Assembly (NCBI GenBank): GCA_965262585.1
Contig: OZ253546.1
Coordinates: forward strand, 1,550,001 to 1,614,000
Direction of reading: 5' to 3'
From: JAHRAW01 sp965262585
GTDB lineage: Bacteria > Pseudomonadota > Gammaproteobacteria > Arenicellales > Poriferihabitantaceae
DNA: 64,000 bases
Shown: positions 35,197 to 43,489 of the stretch, piece after piece
How the letters are laid out: each line of letters starts with the position of its first letter
Numbering within the stretch: position 1 is the first letter of the stretch
The notes under the pieces: generated by a model
What the model was told of the DNA's origin: nothing
Seen by the model: only the letters and a program-made list of their open reading frames with translations
Databases searched by the model: none
Program-made: the position numbers and the translations under genes

Positions 35197-35940
35197 ATGA
35201 CGCTCGGACTAATTGGCAAAAAAATCGGTATGACGCGAGTCTTCACCGAACAAGGCCGCTCGCAGCCGGTGACCGTGGTGGAGGCGACTCCCAACCGCGT
35301 TACACAAATAAGGACCGAAGCAACGGACGGTTACGACGGGGTTCAGGTGACCGCTGGCGAACGCCGCCCGAGCCGGGTTAGCAAGGCCATGCAGGGGCAT
35401 TTCGCCAAAGCCGGAGCCGAGGCCGGCCGCGGGGTGTGGGAATTTCGGGTGCACGGGCCGGCGGAGATGGAAGCGATGACAACAAAGACCGCAGTTGAAA
35501 CCGAGCCCGAAACCGAAGCAACCGAGCCCGCAACAGAGGCGGCCACCGAAACGGCCACCGCAACCGAATTGAAAGAATTGACCGTGGAAATGTTCAGTCA
35601 GGGCCAGAAAGTGGACGTCACCGGACGCACCATCGGCAAGGGCTTCGCCGGAGTAGTGAAACGCTACGGCTTTCGTGGCGGGCGTGCCACCCACGGCAAT
35701 TCCAAGGCCCACCGTTCGGGCGGCTCCATCGGCCATGCGCAAGATCCCGGGCGCGTTTTCAAGGGCAAGAAAATGGCCGGACACATGGGCGGAGTGCGCC
35801 GGGTTCAGCAGGGCTTGGAAGTGATCCGCGTAGATAGCGAACGCAACCTGTTGCTGATTGGCGGCTCCATTCCCGGTTGCAAAGGGAGCGATGTAATCAT
35901 TCGGCCTTCGGTGAAGGCGAAGAATTCGAAGAGCACCTGA
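35197..35940 (+). CDS. rplC: 50S ribosomal protein L3 with an internal low-complexity insertion
   Basis: 247 residues against about 209 in E. coli. The start, LIGKKIGMTRVFTE, and the second half, VDVTGRTIGKGFAGVVKRY through HMGGVRRVQQGLEVIRVD, are normal; the Gln in the GSIGHAQDPG loop that PrmB methylates in E. coli is present. The extra length lies at about residues 88-127, where alternating Thr, Glu and Ala replace a short surface loop (WEFRVHG then a Glu/Thr/Ala run, resuming at LTVEMFSQGQ). It probably projects from the ribosome surface without disturbing the peptidyl-transferase extension. A GAGGAGA ribosome-binding site precedes the ATG. Confidence 0.96.
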   Translation: MTLGLIGKKIGMTRVFTEQGRSQPVTVVEATPNRVTQIRTEATDGYDGVQVTAGERRPSRVSKAMQGHFAKAGAEAGRGVWEFRVHGPAEMEAMTTKTAVETEPETEATEPATEAATETATATELKELTVEMFSQGQKVDVTGRTIGKGFAGVVKRYGFRGGRATHGNSKAHRSGGSIGHAQDPGRVFKGKKMAGHMGGVRRVQQGLEVIRVDSERNLLLIGGSIPGCKGSDVIIRPSVKAKNSKST

Positions 35941-35968
35941 ACGGACAGACAGCAGACAGATTAAAAAA

Positions 35969-36601
35969 ATGACGATTCAATTAACCATCAACAAGCCCAC
36001 CGGCGGCACCAACGGCACGTTGGATTTATCCGACGCCGCTTTCGGCGGGGAATTTAACGAGCCGCTGATTCATCAGGTGGTGATTGCCTATCAGGCGGGC
36101 AGCCGGGCAGGCACTCGCGCCCAGAAAAGCCGTGGCGCGGTTCGCGGTGGCGGAGTCAAGCCGTGGCGCCAGAAAGGCACCGGGCGGGCGCGCGCGGGAA
36201 CCATTCGCAGCCCGATATTTCGCGGCGGCGGGGTGATTTTTCCGGCTTCCACCAAGGATTTCTCCCACAAAGTGAATCGCAAAATGTACCGCGCGGCGAT
36301 GCGCTCCATCCTTTCGGAATTGCACCGTCAGGAGCGTTTGATTGTGGTGGACGGATTGACCATGGAGCAGCCGAGCACCAAAACGCTGGTCGCCACGCTG
36401 AACGGCCTGTCGTCCATCGTCGCCACCAAAACGCTGCTGGTGCTGGCGGAAGTGGACCGGAACATCGAACTCTCGGCGCGCAACCTGTGGGCGGTTTCGG
36501 TGTGCGCCAGCGGTTGCATTGACCCGGTGGCCCTCATCAGCCACGACAAAGTGGTGGTCACGGTGGATGCGGTGCGCAAAATAGACGAGGCGTTGCAATG
36601 A
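35969..36601 (+). CDS. rplD: 50S ribosomal protein L4
   Basis: 210 residues. The loop GGGVKPWRQKGTGRARAGT that reaches the exit tunnel is intact, followed by RSPIFRGGGVIFP. L4 also represses the S10 operon in enterobacteria, but no leader control structure can be assigned here. Its stop overlaps the rplW start by 4 bp (ATGA). Confidence 0.97.
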   Translation: MTIQLTINKPTGGTNGTLDLSDAAFGGEFNEPLIHQVVIAYQAGSRAGTRAQKSRGAVRGGGVKPWRQKGTGRARAGTIRSPIFRGGGVIFPASTKDFSHKVNRKMYRAAMRSILSELHRQERLIVVDGLTMEQPSTKTLVATLNGLSSIVATKTLLVLAEVDRNIELSARNLWAVSVCASGCIDPVALISHDKVVVTVDAVRKIDEALQ

Positions 36602-36912
36602 CCTCAGCCATTAACGACGAACGCCTGCACCAGATTATCCTGAAGCCGGTGATTTCCGAAAAAACTTCCATGGCGGCGGACAAGCATCGACAGATCGTCT
36701 TTCAGGTATTGCCCGATGCCGATAAGAATGAAATCAAACTCGCCGTGGAGGCACTGTTCGAGGTCAAAGTACGCAGCGTACAAGTGGCCAACGTGCGCGG
36801 CAAGATCAAACGGGTTGGCCGCACTCCGGGCAAGCGGAACAACTGGAAAAAAGCCTACGTGCGTTTGCAAGAAGGCCACGACATCGACTTCCTCGGCATG
36901 GCCGGGGCGTAA
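36598..36912 (+). CDS. rplW: 50S ribosomal protein L23
   Basis: 104 residues. Begins with the L23 core LHQIILKPVISEKTS and contains VQVANVRGKIKRVGRTPGKRNNWKKAYV. L23 sits beside the tunnel exit and is the docking point for trigger factor and SRP. Coupled to rplD by an ATGA overlap. Confidence 0.97.
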   Translation: MTSAINDERLHQIILKPVISEKTSMAADKHRQIVFQVLPDADKNEIKLAVEALFEVKVRSVQVANVRGKIKRVGRTPGKRNNWKKAYVRLQEGHDIDFLGMAGA

Positions 36913-36969
36913 CGGTAGTACTGATTTTAATAAACGAATAGCCAAACAAATAACCAAACGACTATCCAC

Positions 36970-37809
36970 ATGACACCCGCCAAAACAACACTGGTAAAAC
37001 AACGGCCGACCACGCCGGGTCGCCGGGGTATGGTCAAGGTGGTGACGCCGGGGCTGCACAAAGGCAAGCCTCACGGCCCGCTGTTGCAAGCCAAGACCGC
37101 CATTGATGGCCGCAATAACAAGGGCCGCATAACCGTGCGCCATCGCGGCGGCGGGCATAAGCGACACTACCGGGTGATCGATTTCAAGCGCGCCAAGGAT
37201 GGAATTCCGGCGACCGTCAAGCGCATCGAATATGATCCCAACCGTAACGCACACATCGCCCTGCTGGTGTACCGGGATGGCGAGCACCGCTATATCATTG
37301 CCTCACGCGGCATGACTGGCGGCGACACCGTGGTGTCTGGCGTCGGTGCGGCGTTCAATCCGGGAAACAGCATGCCCCTGCGAAACATTCCGGTGGGTGC
37401 CGTGGTGCATTGCGTCGAACTCAAGCCCGGCAAGGGCGCGCAACTGGCGCGTTCCGCCGGTGCCTCGGTTCAATACATCGGCAAGGAAGCCGCTTACGCC
37501 CAGTTGCGACTTCGCTCCGGGGAAATGCGCAAGGTGCATCTCGATTGCCGTGCCACCATCGGTCAGGTCGGCAATTCCGAGCACAGCCTCGGCAAACTGG
37601 GCAAGGCCGGTGCGAAACGCTGGCGCGGCATTCGCCCGACGGTGCGCGGCGTAGCCATGAACCCGGTAGACCATCCCCACGGCGGCGGCGAAGGCCGCAC
37701 CTCCGGCGGACGCCATCCGGTTTCGCCCTGGGGTGTTTCCACCAAAGGCTACCGCACTCGTTCCAATAAGCGCACTTCACCCATGATTATTCGCAGGCGG
37801 AAGAAATAA
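36970..37809 (+). CDS. rplB: 50S ribosomal protein L2
   Basis: 279 residues, near the usual 273. The N-terminal segment KPTTPGRR-like sequence, the RNA-binding GGGHKRHYRVIDFKR, and the C-terminal MNPVDHPHGGGEGRTSGGR with the highly conserved His near the peptidyl-transferase centre are present. It follows rplW after 57 bp. Confidence 0.98.
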   Translation: MTPAKTTLVKQRPTTPGRRGMVKVVTPGLHKGKPHGPLLQAKTAIDGRNNKGRITVRHRGGGHKRHYRVIDFKRAKDGIPATVKRIEYDPNRNAHIALLVYRDGEHRYIIASRGMTGGDTVVSGVGAAFNPGNSMPLRNIPVGAVVHCVELKPGKGAQLARSAGASVQYIGKEAAYAQLRLRSGEMRKVHLDCRATIGQVGNSEHSLGKLGKAGAKRWRGIRPTVRGVAMNPVDHPHGGGEGRTSGGRHPVSPWGVSTKGYRTRSNKRTSPMIIRRRKK

Positions 37810-37811
37810 CC

Positions 37812-38084
37812 ATGCCACGCTCCGTTAAAAAAGGCCCCTTTGTGGATCATCACTTGTGGGCGAAGGTGGAAAAAGCCCAGGCGGAAAACTCCCGCAGGCC
37901 CATCAAGACCTGGTCGCGACGGTCCATGATCATGCCGGAATTTGTCGGCCTGACCATCGCCATCCACAATGGCCGCCAGCATATGCCGGTGCTCATTTCT
38001 GAGAACATGGTGGGCCACAAACTCGGCGAGTTTGCGCCGACCCGAACCTACCGTGGTCATATCGCGGGTAAGAAGGTCAAGTAG
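37812..38084 (+). CDS. rpsS: 30S ribosomal protein S19
   Basis: 90 residues. The sequence MPRSVKKGPFVDHHL and the C-terminal VGHKLGEFAPTRTYRGH are diagnostic of S19, a 30S head protein contacting S13. Two base pairs separate it from rplB. Confidence 0.98.
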   Translation: MPRSVKKGPFVDHHLWAKVEKAQAENSRRPIKTWSRRSMIMPEFVGLTIAIHNGRQHMPVLISENMVGHKLGEFAPTRTYRGHIAGKKVK

Positions 38085-38086
38085 CC

Positions 38087-38497
38087 ATGCGCGTCACATC
38101 AACAGCAAAATATGTTCGCCTGTCGCCGCAGAAATGTCGGCTGGTGGTGGACCAGATTCGCGCCAGGCCGGTGGAGCGGGCGTTGGAAATTCTTGAGTTC
38201 AGCCTCAAAAAAGGCGCGGTGCCGGTGAAGAAAGTGCTCGACTCGGCCATCGCCAACGCCGAACACAACGAGGGCGCCGACATTGACGAATTATGGATCG
38301 ACCGGGCGACGGTGGATCAGGCACCGATGCTGAAACGCTTTCGGGCGCGCGCCAAGGGGCGCGGTGCGCGCATCCTCAAGCGCGGCTGCCACATCACCCT
38401 GAGCGTGAGCGATGAGCCGCGCCGGTCGGCCAACGCCAAACAAAAAGCCATGCAAAAAGCCACACCGAACACCACACAAAACGCCGAACCGGAATAA
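38087..38497 (+). CDS. rplV: 50S ribosomal protein L22 with a C-terminal tail
   Basis: 136 residues against 110 in E. coli. The core VRLSPQKCRLVVDQIRA, the AEHNEGADIDEL segment and the tunnel-lining beta-hairpin (PMLKRFRARAKGRGARILKR) are normal. About 26 extra residues rich in Lys, Gln, Thr and Asn (ending TQNAEPE) extend the C-terminus. Similar tails occur on S3 and L15 in this cluster. Confidence 0.97.
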   Translation: MRVTSTAKYVRLSPQKCRLVVDQIRARPVERALEILEFSLKKGAVPVKKVLDSAIANAEHNEGADIDELWIDRATVDQAPMLKRFRARAKGRGARILKRGCHITLSVSDEPRRSANAKQKAMQKATPNTTQNAEPE

Positions 38498-38511
38498 ATA
38501 GGAACCGACCA

Positions 38512-39456
38512 ATGGGCCAAAAAGTACATCCAAACGGCATTCGCCTCGGCATTATCCGGGATTGGAATGCCAAGTGGTATGCCGCCAAGAGCGGCTACGC
38601 CACGACCCTGGCGAGCGACCTCAAGATACGCGAGTTCATCACCAAGCGGCTAGCCAACGCGGCACTGAGCCGGATCGTCATCGACCGCCCGTCTCAGAAC
38701 CTTAACATCACCATATTCACCGCGCGCCCCGGCATCGTCATCGGCAAGAAGGGGGAAGACATCGAGCGGCTGCGCCATCAGTTGATGCGCATGAACGGTG
38801 TGCCGGTGCAGGTGGCGGTGGAAGAAATTCGCAAGCCGGAACTCGACGCCAAACTGGTGGCGGAAAACATCTGCCAGCAGTTGGAAAAAAGAATTATGTT
38901 TCGCCGGGCGATGAAGCGCGCGGTGCAGAATTCCATGCGCCTCGGCGCCGAAGGCATCAAGGTGATGCTCGCCGGACGCTTGAACGGCACCGAAATCGCC
39001 CGCACCGAATGGTACCGCGAAGGGCGCGTGCCGTTGCACACGCTGCGCGCCGACATCGATTACGGCTTGCACGAAGCGCACACCACTTACGGAACCATCG
39101 GCGTGAAGGTGTGGATTTTCAAGGGCGAGATATTCGCGCCGGAAAAAATCGAACCCGCCCTTGAACAAATCGAACCCGAACAAGCCACGCCCGAACAAGT
39201 GGCATCCGAACAAGCCGCACCCGTACAAGCCGCACCCGTACAAGTCGCACCCGTACAAGTCGCACCCGAACAAGTCGCACCCAAACAAGTCGCACCCGAA
39301 CAAGTCGCACCCAAACAAGTCGCACCCAAACAAGTCGCACCCAAACAAGTCGCACCCAAACAAGCCGAACCCAAACAAGCCGAACCCAAACAAGTCGCCG
39401 CAGACATAGTTGCCGCAGACACGGGTGCCGGCAAAACCAAACCCGAAGCGGTCTAG
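38512..39456 (+). CDS. rpsC: 30S ribosomal protein S3 with a long pentapeptide-repeat tail
   Basis: 314 residues against 233 in E. coli. Residues 1-210 are ordinary S3: GQKVHPNGIRLGI, the KH domain with VIGKKGEDIERLR, and the C-terminal domain ending GVKVWIFKGEIF. The remaining about 100 residues are low-complexity, dominated by a Gln-Val-Ala-Pro-Lys/Glu pentapeptide repeat encoded by 14 exact-length 15-bp units at 39181-39390. S3 lines the mRNA entry channel, and the tail would extend from the solvent side. Such a tandem repeat is prone to copy-number change. Confidence 0.97.
   Translation: MGQKVHPNGIRLGIIRDWNAKWYAAKSGYATTLASDLKIREFITKRLANAALSRIVIDRPSQNLNITIFTARPGIVIGKKGEDIERLRHQLMRMNGVPVQVAVEEIRKPELDAKLVAENICQQLEKRIMFRRAMKRAVQNSMRLGAEGIKVMLAGRLNGTEIARTEWYREGRVPLHTLRADIDYGLHEAHTTYGTIGVKVWIFKGEIFAPEKIEPALEQIEPEQATPEQVASEQAAPVQAAPVQVAPVQVAPEQVAPKQVAPEQVAPKQVAPKQVAPKQVAPKQAEPKQAEPKQVAADIVAADTGAGKTKPEAV
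39181..39390 (+). repeat. 15-bp tandem repeat, 14 units, inside rpsC
   Basis: Fourteen consecutive 15-bp units, each starting CAAG and mostly CAAGTCGCACCCAAA, run in perfect 15-bp register. Early units vary (CCCGTA, CCCGAA, GCC for GTC), later ones are nearly identical, the pattern of recent expansion at the 3' side. They encode Gln-Val/Ala-Ala/Glu-Pro-Lys/Glu/Val. Mirrored open frames on other strands are only shadows. Confidence 0.95.
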
Positions 39457-39472
39457 TCGGGGGTATTGAGCG

Positions 39473-39886
39473 ATGCTTCAGCCAAAACGAACCAAATTCC
39501 GCAAACAGCAGAAAGGACGCAACCGTGGCCTTGCGACCCGTGGCAACCGAGTCAGTTTCGGCGAATTCGGCTTGCAGTCTGCCAGTCGCGGACGCTTAAC
39601 GGCGCGCCAGATCGAAGCCGGGCGGCGCGCCATCACTCGCCATGTCAAACGCGGCGGGCGCATCTGGATCCGAATTTTTCCCGACAAGCCAGTGTCGAAG
39701 AAACCCCTTGAAGTGCGCATGGGTAAAGGCAAAGGCAACCCGGAATTCTGGGTAGCACCAATCAAGCCCGGTGCCATGTTGTATGAAATCGAGGGCATTC
39801 CTGAGGAATTGGCGCGTCAGGCGTTTCGGTTGGCGAGTGCCAAGTTGCCCTTGCGAACCACGTTTGCGCGGCGTCAGGCGGGGTGA
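39473..39886 (+). CDS. rplP: 50S ribosomal protein L16
   Basis: 137 residues, normal length. Begins MLQPKRTKFRKQQKGRNRG and contains ARQIEAGRRAITRHVKRGG and the arginine-rich region used near the peptidyl-transferase centre, with the MGKGKGNPEFWVAPIKPG loop. It starts 16 bp after rpsC. Confidence 0.98.
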   Translation: MLQPKRTKFRKQQKGRNRGLATRGNRVSFGEFGLQSASRGRLTARQIEAGRRAITRHVKRGGRIWIRIFPDKPVSKKPLEVRMGKGKGNPEFWVAPIKPGAMLYEIEGIPEELARQAFRLASAKLPLRTTFARRQAG

Positions 39887-39889
39887 TTT

Positions 39890-40144
39890 GTGCTGAAACC
39901 TAACGAATTACGCGCCAAAAGCGTGGACGAACTAAACCGCGAACTGATTGGCCTGCGCCGTGAGCAGTTCAACCTGCGCATGCAGCGTGGCGCCGGGCAG
40001 TTGGCCAATCCGATGCGCTTCAATGCCGTGCGCAAAGACATCGCCCGCATCAAAACCATCCTGACCGAGAAGGCGGGAGAGGTGGGCGAGAAAGGCAAGG
40101 CGCGCAACAAAGACATGATCGAAGAAGAAACGAGAGCCGTATAA
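39890..40144 (+). CDS. rpmC: 50S ribosomal protein L29
   Basis: 84 residues from a GTG start, about 20 longer than E. coli L29. The two-helix core (ELRAKSVDELNRELIGLRREQFNLRMQ and RFNAVRKDIARIKTILTEK) is standard. The extra residues are a charged C-terminal tail. The stop overlaps the rpsQ start by one base (TAATG). Confidence 0.95.
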   Translation: MLKPNELRAKSVDELNRELIGLRREQFNLRMQRGAGQLANPMRFNAVRKDIARIKTILTEKAGEVGEKGKARNKDMIEEETRAV

Positions 40145-40455
40145 TGACCACAGAAAGCCCGGAAAAAATCGAAAACGCCGCGCCGCCGGAAACCGCGACG
40201 ACGCGCCGGAGTACCGCGCACTCGTTGCAGGGCAGCGTAGTGAGCGCGGCTGCGGACAAGACCATCACTGTCCTCATCGAGCGCAAGATCAAACATCCGT
40301 TGTATAAAAAGTATATTCGCCGCTCCACCAAAGTACACGCCCACGATGAGGACAATCAGTGCCAGTCGGGGGATACCGTGATTATCGAATCCTGCCGCCC
40401 ACGGTCGAAACTCAAATGTTGGCAGTTGGTGGAAGTGATCGGCAAGGCGGCATAG
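40144..40455 (+). CDS. rpsQ: 30S ribosomal protein S17 with N-terminal extension
   Basis: 103 residues against 84 in E. coli. The core LQGSVVSAAADKTITVLIER, KHPLYKKYIRRSTKVHAHDE and VEVIGKA is normal; the first about 25 residues are a Glu/Pro/Thr-rich extension. An internal start that would remove the extension is not evident, and the ATG is coupled to the rpmC stop. Confidence 0.95.
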   Translation: MTTESPEKIENAAPPETATTRRSTAHSLQGSVVSAAADKTITVLIERKIKHPLYKKYIRRSTKVHAHDEDNQCQSGDTVIIESCRPRSKLKCWQLVEVIGKAA

Positions 40456-40464
40456 GGGATAATC

Positions 40465-40833
40465 ATGATTCAAATGCAAACAGTGCTTTCGGTGGCCGAC
40501 AACAGCGGCGCCAAGCGGGTGATGTGCATCAAGGTGCTGGGCGGCTCAAAGCGTCGCTACGCCGGCATCGGCGACATCATCAAAATCTCCATCAAAGAGG
40601 CGTTACCCAACAGCCGAGTCAAAAAGGGCGATGTTTATGATGCCGTGATTGTGCGCACGCGCAGCGGGGTACGCCGCGCGGACGGTTCGGTGATTCGTTT
40701 CGACCGCAACTCGGCGGTATTATTGAACGCCAGTCATCAGCCCGTTGGAACGCGCATTTTCGGCCCGGTGACGCGCGAACTGCGCTCGGAAAAATTCATG
40801 CGCATCATTTCGCTGGCACCGGAAGTGTTGTGA
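40465..40833 (+). CDS. rplN: 50S ribosomal protein L14
   Basis: 122 residues, exact usual length. Begins MIQMQTVLSVADNSGAKRV and ends RELRSEKFMRIISLAPEVL, both L14 hallmarks. L14 forms an intersubunit bridge and binds the silencing factor RsfS. Confidence 0.98.
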   Translation: MIQMQTVLSVADNSGAKRVMCIKVLGGSKRRYAGIGDIIKISIKEALPNSRVKKGDVYDAVIVRTRSGVRRADGSVIRFDRNSAVLLNASHQPVGTRIFGPVTRELRSEKFMRIISLAPEVL

Positions 40834-40862
40834 CCTTGCCGCCGAATCAGGAGACCACGAAC

Positions 40863-41195
40863 ATGCAACGAATCAAAAAGGGCGACGACGTAGTAGTCCT
40901 CGCTGGCCGCGACAAAGGCAAGCGCGGCAATGTGCTGCGGGTTATTAAAGACGATGATGGCACCGGCCGTGCGCTGGTGGACAACGTCAATCTGGTCAAA
41001 CGCCATACCCGTGGCAATCCCAACAGCGGCGAAAGCGGCGGCATCATCGAGAAAGAAGCCCCCATTCGTTTGTCTAATTTGGCGTTGTTCAACCCGGCCA
41101 GCGACAAAGGCGAACGGGTCGGATTCAAAACCCTCAACGACGGACGCAAGGTTCGGTACTTCACCTCCAACGGCGAAGTCATTGATCTGGCTTAA
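40863..41195 (+). CDS. rplX: 50S ribosomal protein L24
   Basis: 110 residues from the ATG at 40863, preceded by a CAGGAG ribosome-binding site. A reading from 40830 overlaps rplN by 4 bp and adds 11 residues; the internal start fits the family (QRIKKGDDVVVLAGRDKGKRG). Contains the KOW motif and the VDNVNLVKRHTRGNP segment. L24 initiates 50S assembly. Confidence 0.95.
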   Translation: MQRIKKGDDVVVLAGRDKGKRGNVLRVIKDDDGTGRALVDNVNLVKRHTRGNPNSGESGGIIEKEAPIRLSNLALFNPASDKGERVGFKTLNDGRKVRYFTSNGEVIDLA

Positions 41196-41215
41196 GCCGG
41201 AAGCAGGTATTACCA

Positions 41216-41755
41216 ATGGCAAGATTACAACAGCAATTCAAAGACAAGATCGAACCGGAGTTGCGCCGGGGATTGAACTTGAATAGCACCATGCAGACGC
41301 CGCGCATCAGCAAGATTACCCTCAACATGGGGCTCGGCGAGGCGGTCGCCAACAAGAACGTGCTGAAAACCGCAGCCGAGGATCTTGAGCGAATCAGTGG
41401 CCAGAAAGCGATTATTACCAAAGCCAAAAAATCCGAAGCGGCGTTCAAGATTCGCCAAGGTTGGCCGGTCGGCGCCAAGGTCACGCTACGGCGCGATCGC
41501 ATGTACGAATTCCTCGACCGCCTGATCAACGTGGCGATACCGCGCATCCGCGATTTTCGCGGGCTGCCCGACAAGTCGTTCGATGGCCGTGGCAATTATG
41601 CGTTCGGGCTCAAAGAGCAGATCGTGTTTCCCGAAATTGATTACGACAACGTCGATGCGATGCGCGGTATGGATATTTGCATCACCACCACGGCCCAAAA
41701 CGACGCGCACGCAAAGGCGCTGTTGAAGGCCTTTAACTTTCCGATAAAGAGTTAG
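41216..41755 (+). CDS. rplE: 50S ribosomal protein L5
   Basis: 179 residues, standard length. Contains MQTPRISKITLNMGLGEAV, GQKAIITKAKKSEAAFKIR and the C-terminal MDICITTTAQNDAHAKALL. L5 binds 5S rRNA in the central protuberance. Starts 20 bp after rplX. Confidence 0.98.
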   Translation: MARLQQQFKDKIEPELRRGLNLNSTMQTPRISKITLNMGLGEAVANKNVLKTAAEDLERISGQKAIITKAKKSEAAFKIRQGWPVGAKVTLRRDRMYEFLDRLINVAIPRIRDFRGLPDKSFDGRGNYAFGLKEQIVFPEIDYDNVDAMRGMDICITTTAQNDAHAKALLKAFNFPIKS

Positions 41756-41759
41756 ACCC

Positions 41760-42065
41760 ATGGCAAAAAAATCCATAGTGGCGCGAGAAAAACGGCGTCG
41801 GCAACTGGTCGAAAAACACGCCACGCAGCGCGCCGAACTGGTGAAGACCATCGCCGCCCCGCAAACCGGCGCGGAAGAACAGTGGGAGGCGATGCTGGCG
41901 CTGCAGAAATTGCCGCGAGATTCGAGCCGTTCACGGCAGCGCAATCGTTGCGTCCTGACCGGGCGCGGCCACGGCTATTACCGCAAGTTCGGCTTGTGCC
42001 GCAACAAATTGCGAGAAGTGATCATGCGCGGCGAAGCCCCCGGCGTGGTCAAGTCGAGTTGGTAA
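41760..42065 (+). CDS. rpsN: 30S ribosomal protein S14 (zinc-free long form)
   Basis: 101 residues, the long form lacking the zinc-binding Cys quartet of the short type. C-terminus RNRCVLTGRGHGYYRKFGLCRNKLRE is diagnostic. Located between rplE and rpsH as in E. coli. Confidence 0.97.
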   Translation: MAKKSIVAREKRRRQLVEKHATQRAELVKTIAAPQTGAEEQWEAMLALQKLPRDSSRSRQRNRCVLTGRGHGYYRKFGLCRNKLREVIMRGEAPGVVKSSW

Positions 42066-42080
42066 CGGGAGAGTTTGATT

Positions 42081-42476
42081 ATGAGCATGTCTGATCCTAT
42101 CGCCGATATGTTGACCCGCATCCGTAACGGCTCCCGGGCCGGCAAGGAAGGCGTGTCCATGCCGGCTTCCGGAAGAAAGGCGGCCATCGCCGAGGTGTTG
42201 CAGGAAGAAGGCTACATCAAGGGCTATGAAGTGAGCGGCGCCGGCGCCGACAAGAGTTTGGAAGTGCGCCTGAAATATTTTAAGGGCAATCCGGTGATCG
42301 AGGAAATCGACCGCATCAGCAAACCGGGTTGTCGCGTCTATGTGCACAGCGACGAATTGCCATCGGTGCGCAACGGCCTGGGCGTGGCGCTGATTTCGAC
42401 CTCGAAAGGGGTGATGACTGACAAATCCGCGCGCCGCCGGCAGATCGGCGGCGAAGTGCTCTGCACGGTGTTTTAG
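42081..42476 (+). CDS. rpsH: 30S ribosomal protein S8
   Basis: 131 residues from the ATG at 42081, matching the MSMxDPIADMLTRIRNG start of E. coli; a GGGAGA ribosome-binding site precedes it. The C-terminal ISTSKGVMTDKSARRRQIGGEVLC is conserved. S8 is the repressor of the spc operon in E. coli, acting near rplX-rplE; such a site was not identified here. Confidence 0.96.
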   Translation: MSMSDPIADMLTRIRNGSRAGKEGVSMPASGRKAAIAEVLQEEGYIKGYEVSGAGADKSLEVRLKYFKGNPVIEEIDRISKPGCRVYVHSDELPSVRNGLGVALISTSKGVMTDKSARRRQIGGEVLCTVF

Positions 42477-42488
42477 GCGATATTCAAC

Positions 42489-43046
42489 ATGTCACGCATC
42501 GCAAAAACTCCCATCGAAGTACCCGGCGGCGTCGAAGTGCGCATTGTCAATTCGGGTGCCGACCGCTCGGTCAGCGTCAAGGGGCCCAAAGGCGAGCAAC
42601 GCCTTGATATGTTGCCGGGCATCGATGTTGTGGAAGAAGACAGCGTCCTCAAAGTCCGCATCAGCGAAGGTCGAGACCCAGCCGACAAAAAGGCGGTTTC
42701 GATGTCGGGGACCATGCGCGCGCTGGTGTATAACTTGATTCACGGCGTGAACGACGGGTTCGAGAAAAAATTGAGTATTATAGGAGTCGGCTACCGCGCC
42801 AACGCCCAGGGCAGCAAACTCAATCTCAGTCTCGGTTTTTCCCACCCGGTGGTGTACCAGTTGCCCCCGGGCGTAACCGTGGAAACACCGATCCAGACCG
42901 AAATCATCGTACGCGGTGCGGACAAACAACAGGTCGGCCAGGTGGCCGCCGAAATCCGCGCCTTTCGCCCGCCCGAGCCGTATAAGGGCAAAGGAATTCG
43001 TTACACGGATGAACATGTGCGGCGCAAACAAGCGAAGAAGAAATAA
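42489..43046 (+). CDS. rplF: 50S ribosomal protein L6
   Basis: 185 residues. Begins MSRIAKTPIEVPGGVEV and ends EPYKGKGIRYTDEHVRRKQAKKK, the universal L6 signature. L6 lies near the GTPase-associated centre. Confidence 0.98.
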   Translation: MSRIAKTPIEVPGGVEVRIVNSGADRSVSVKGPKGEQRLDMLPGIDVVEEDSVLKVRISEGRDPADKKAVSMSGTMRALVYNLIHGVNDGFEKKLSIIGVGYRANAQGSKLNLSLGFSHPVVYQLPPGVTVETPIQTEIIVRGADKQQVGQVAAEIRAFRPPEPYKGKGIRYTDEHVRRKQAKKK

Positions 43047-43048
43047 CC

Positions 43049-43420
43049 ATGAGCGACAAGAGCATATCCGATAAAAAACGGTCGCGACTGAAACGCGCCG
43101 GCCGAGTGCGTGGGCATATCGCCAGACTGCAGGCCGTGCGCCTGTCCGTCCATCGCACGCCCCGACACTTTTACGCCCAACTGATCGACCCGACCGGGGA
43201 CCGCATACTGGCGGCGGTTTCGACCCTTGATCCCAAGGTTCGCAAGCAACTGAAGTATGGCGGAAATTCCGAAGCCGCTGGCGCGATGGGCACGCTGATG
43301 GCGGAGAAAGCTCAGGCGGCGGGCGTCGAGCGCGTGGCTTTTGATCGCTCCGGGTTTCGTTATCACGGCCGGGTCAAGGCGTTCGCCGAAGCGGCGCGGG
43401 CCGGCGGGCTGAAATTTTAA
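43049..43420 (+). CDS. rplR: 50S ribosomal protein L18
   Basis: 123 residues with a slightly long N-terminus. RLSVHRTPRHFYAQLIDPTGDRILAAVST and the C-terminal RVAFDRSGFRYHGRVKAFAEAAR identify L18, a 5S rRNA-binding protein. Confidence 0.97.
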   Translation: MSDKSISDKKRSRLKRAGRVRGHIARLQAVRLSVHRTPRHFYAQLIDPTGDRILAAVSTLDPKVRKQLKYGGNSEAAGAMGTLMAEKAQAAGVERVAFDRSGFRYHGRVKAFAEAARAGGLKF

Positions 43421-43489
43421 TCACGGCCAATCAAAAATGGCAAATCAACTAAACGGCTTATTCAACGGTTCATTCAATGGTTCATTCTA
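43421..43489 (+). repeat. Short imperfect repeats in the rplR-rpsE spacer
   Basis: This 69-bp spacer is unusually AT-rich and contains about three imperfect 12-13-bp units of the type GGTTCATTCAAT just before rpsE. No gene or clear Shine-Dalgarno is present; their role is unknown. Confidence 0.4.

Noticed and set aside
39181..39390. Possible CRISPR array
   Set aside because: Units are 15 bp and directly abutting with no spacers; they are in-frame coding repeats.
39161..39409. Repeat-rich frames overlapping the rpsC tail on both strands, some resembling silk- or surface-like proteins
   Set aside because: They are shadow frames of the 15-bp tandem repeat: any frame of such a repeat stays open. 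Only the rpsC frame has a conserved protein in front of it.
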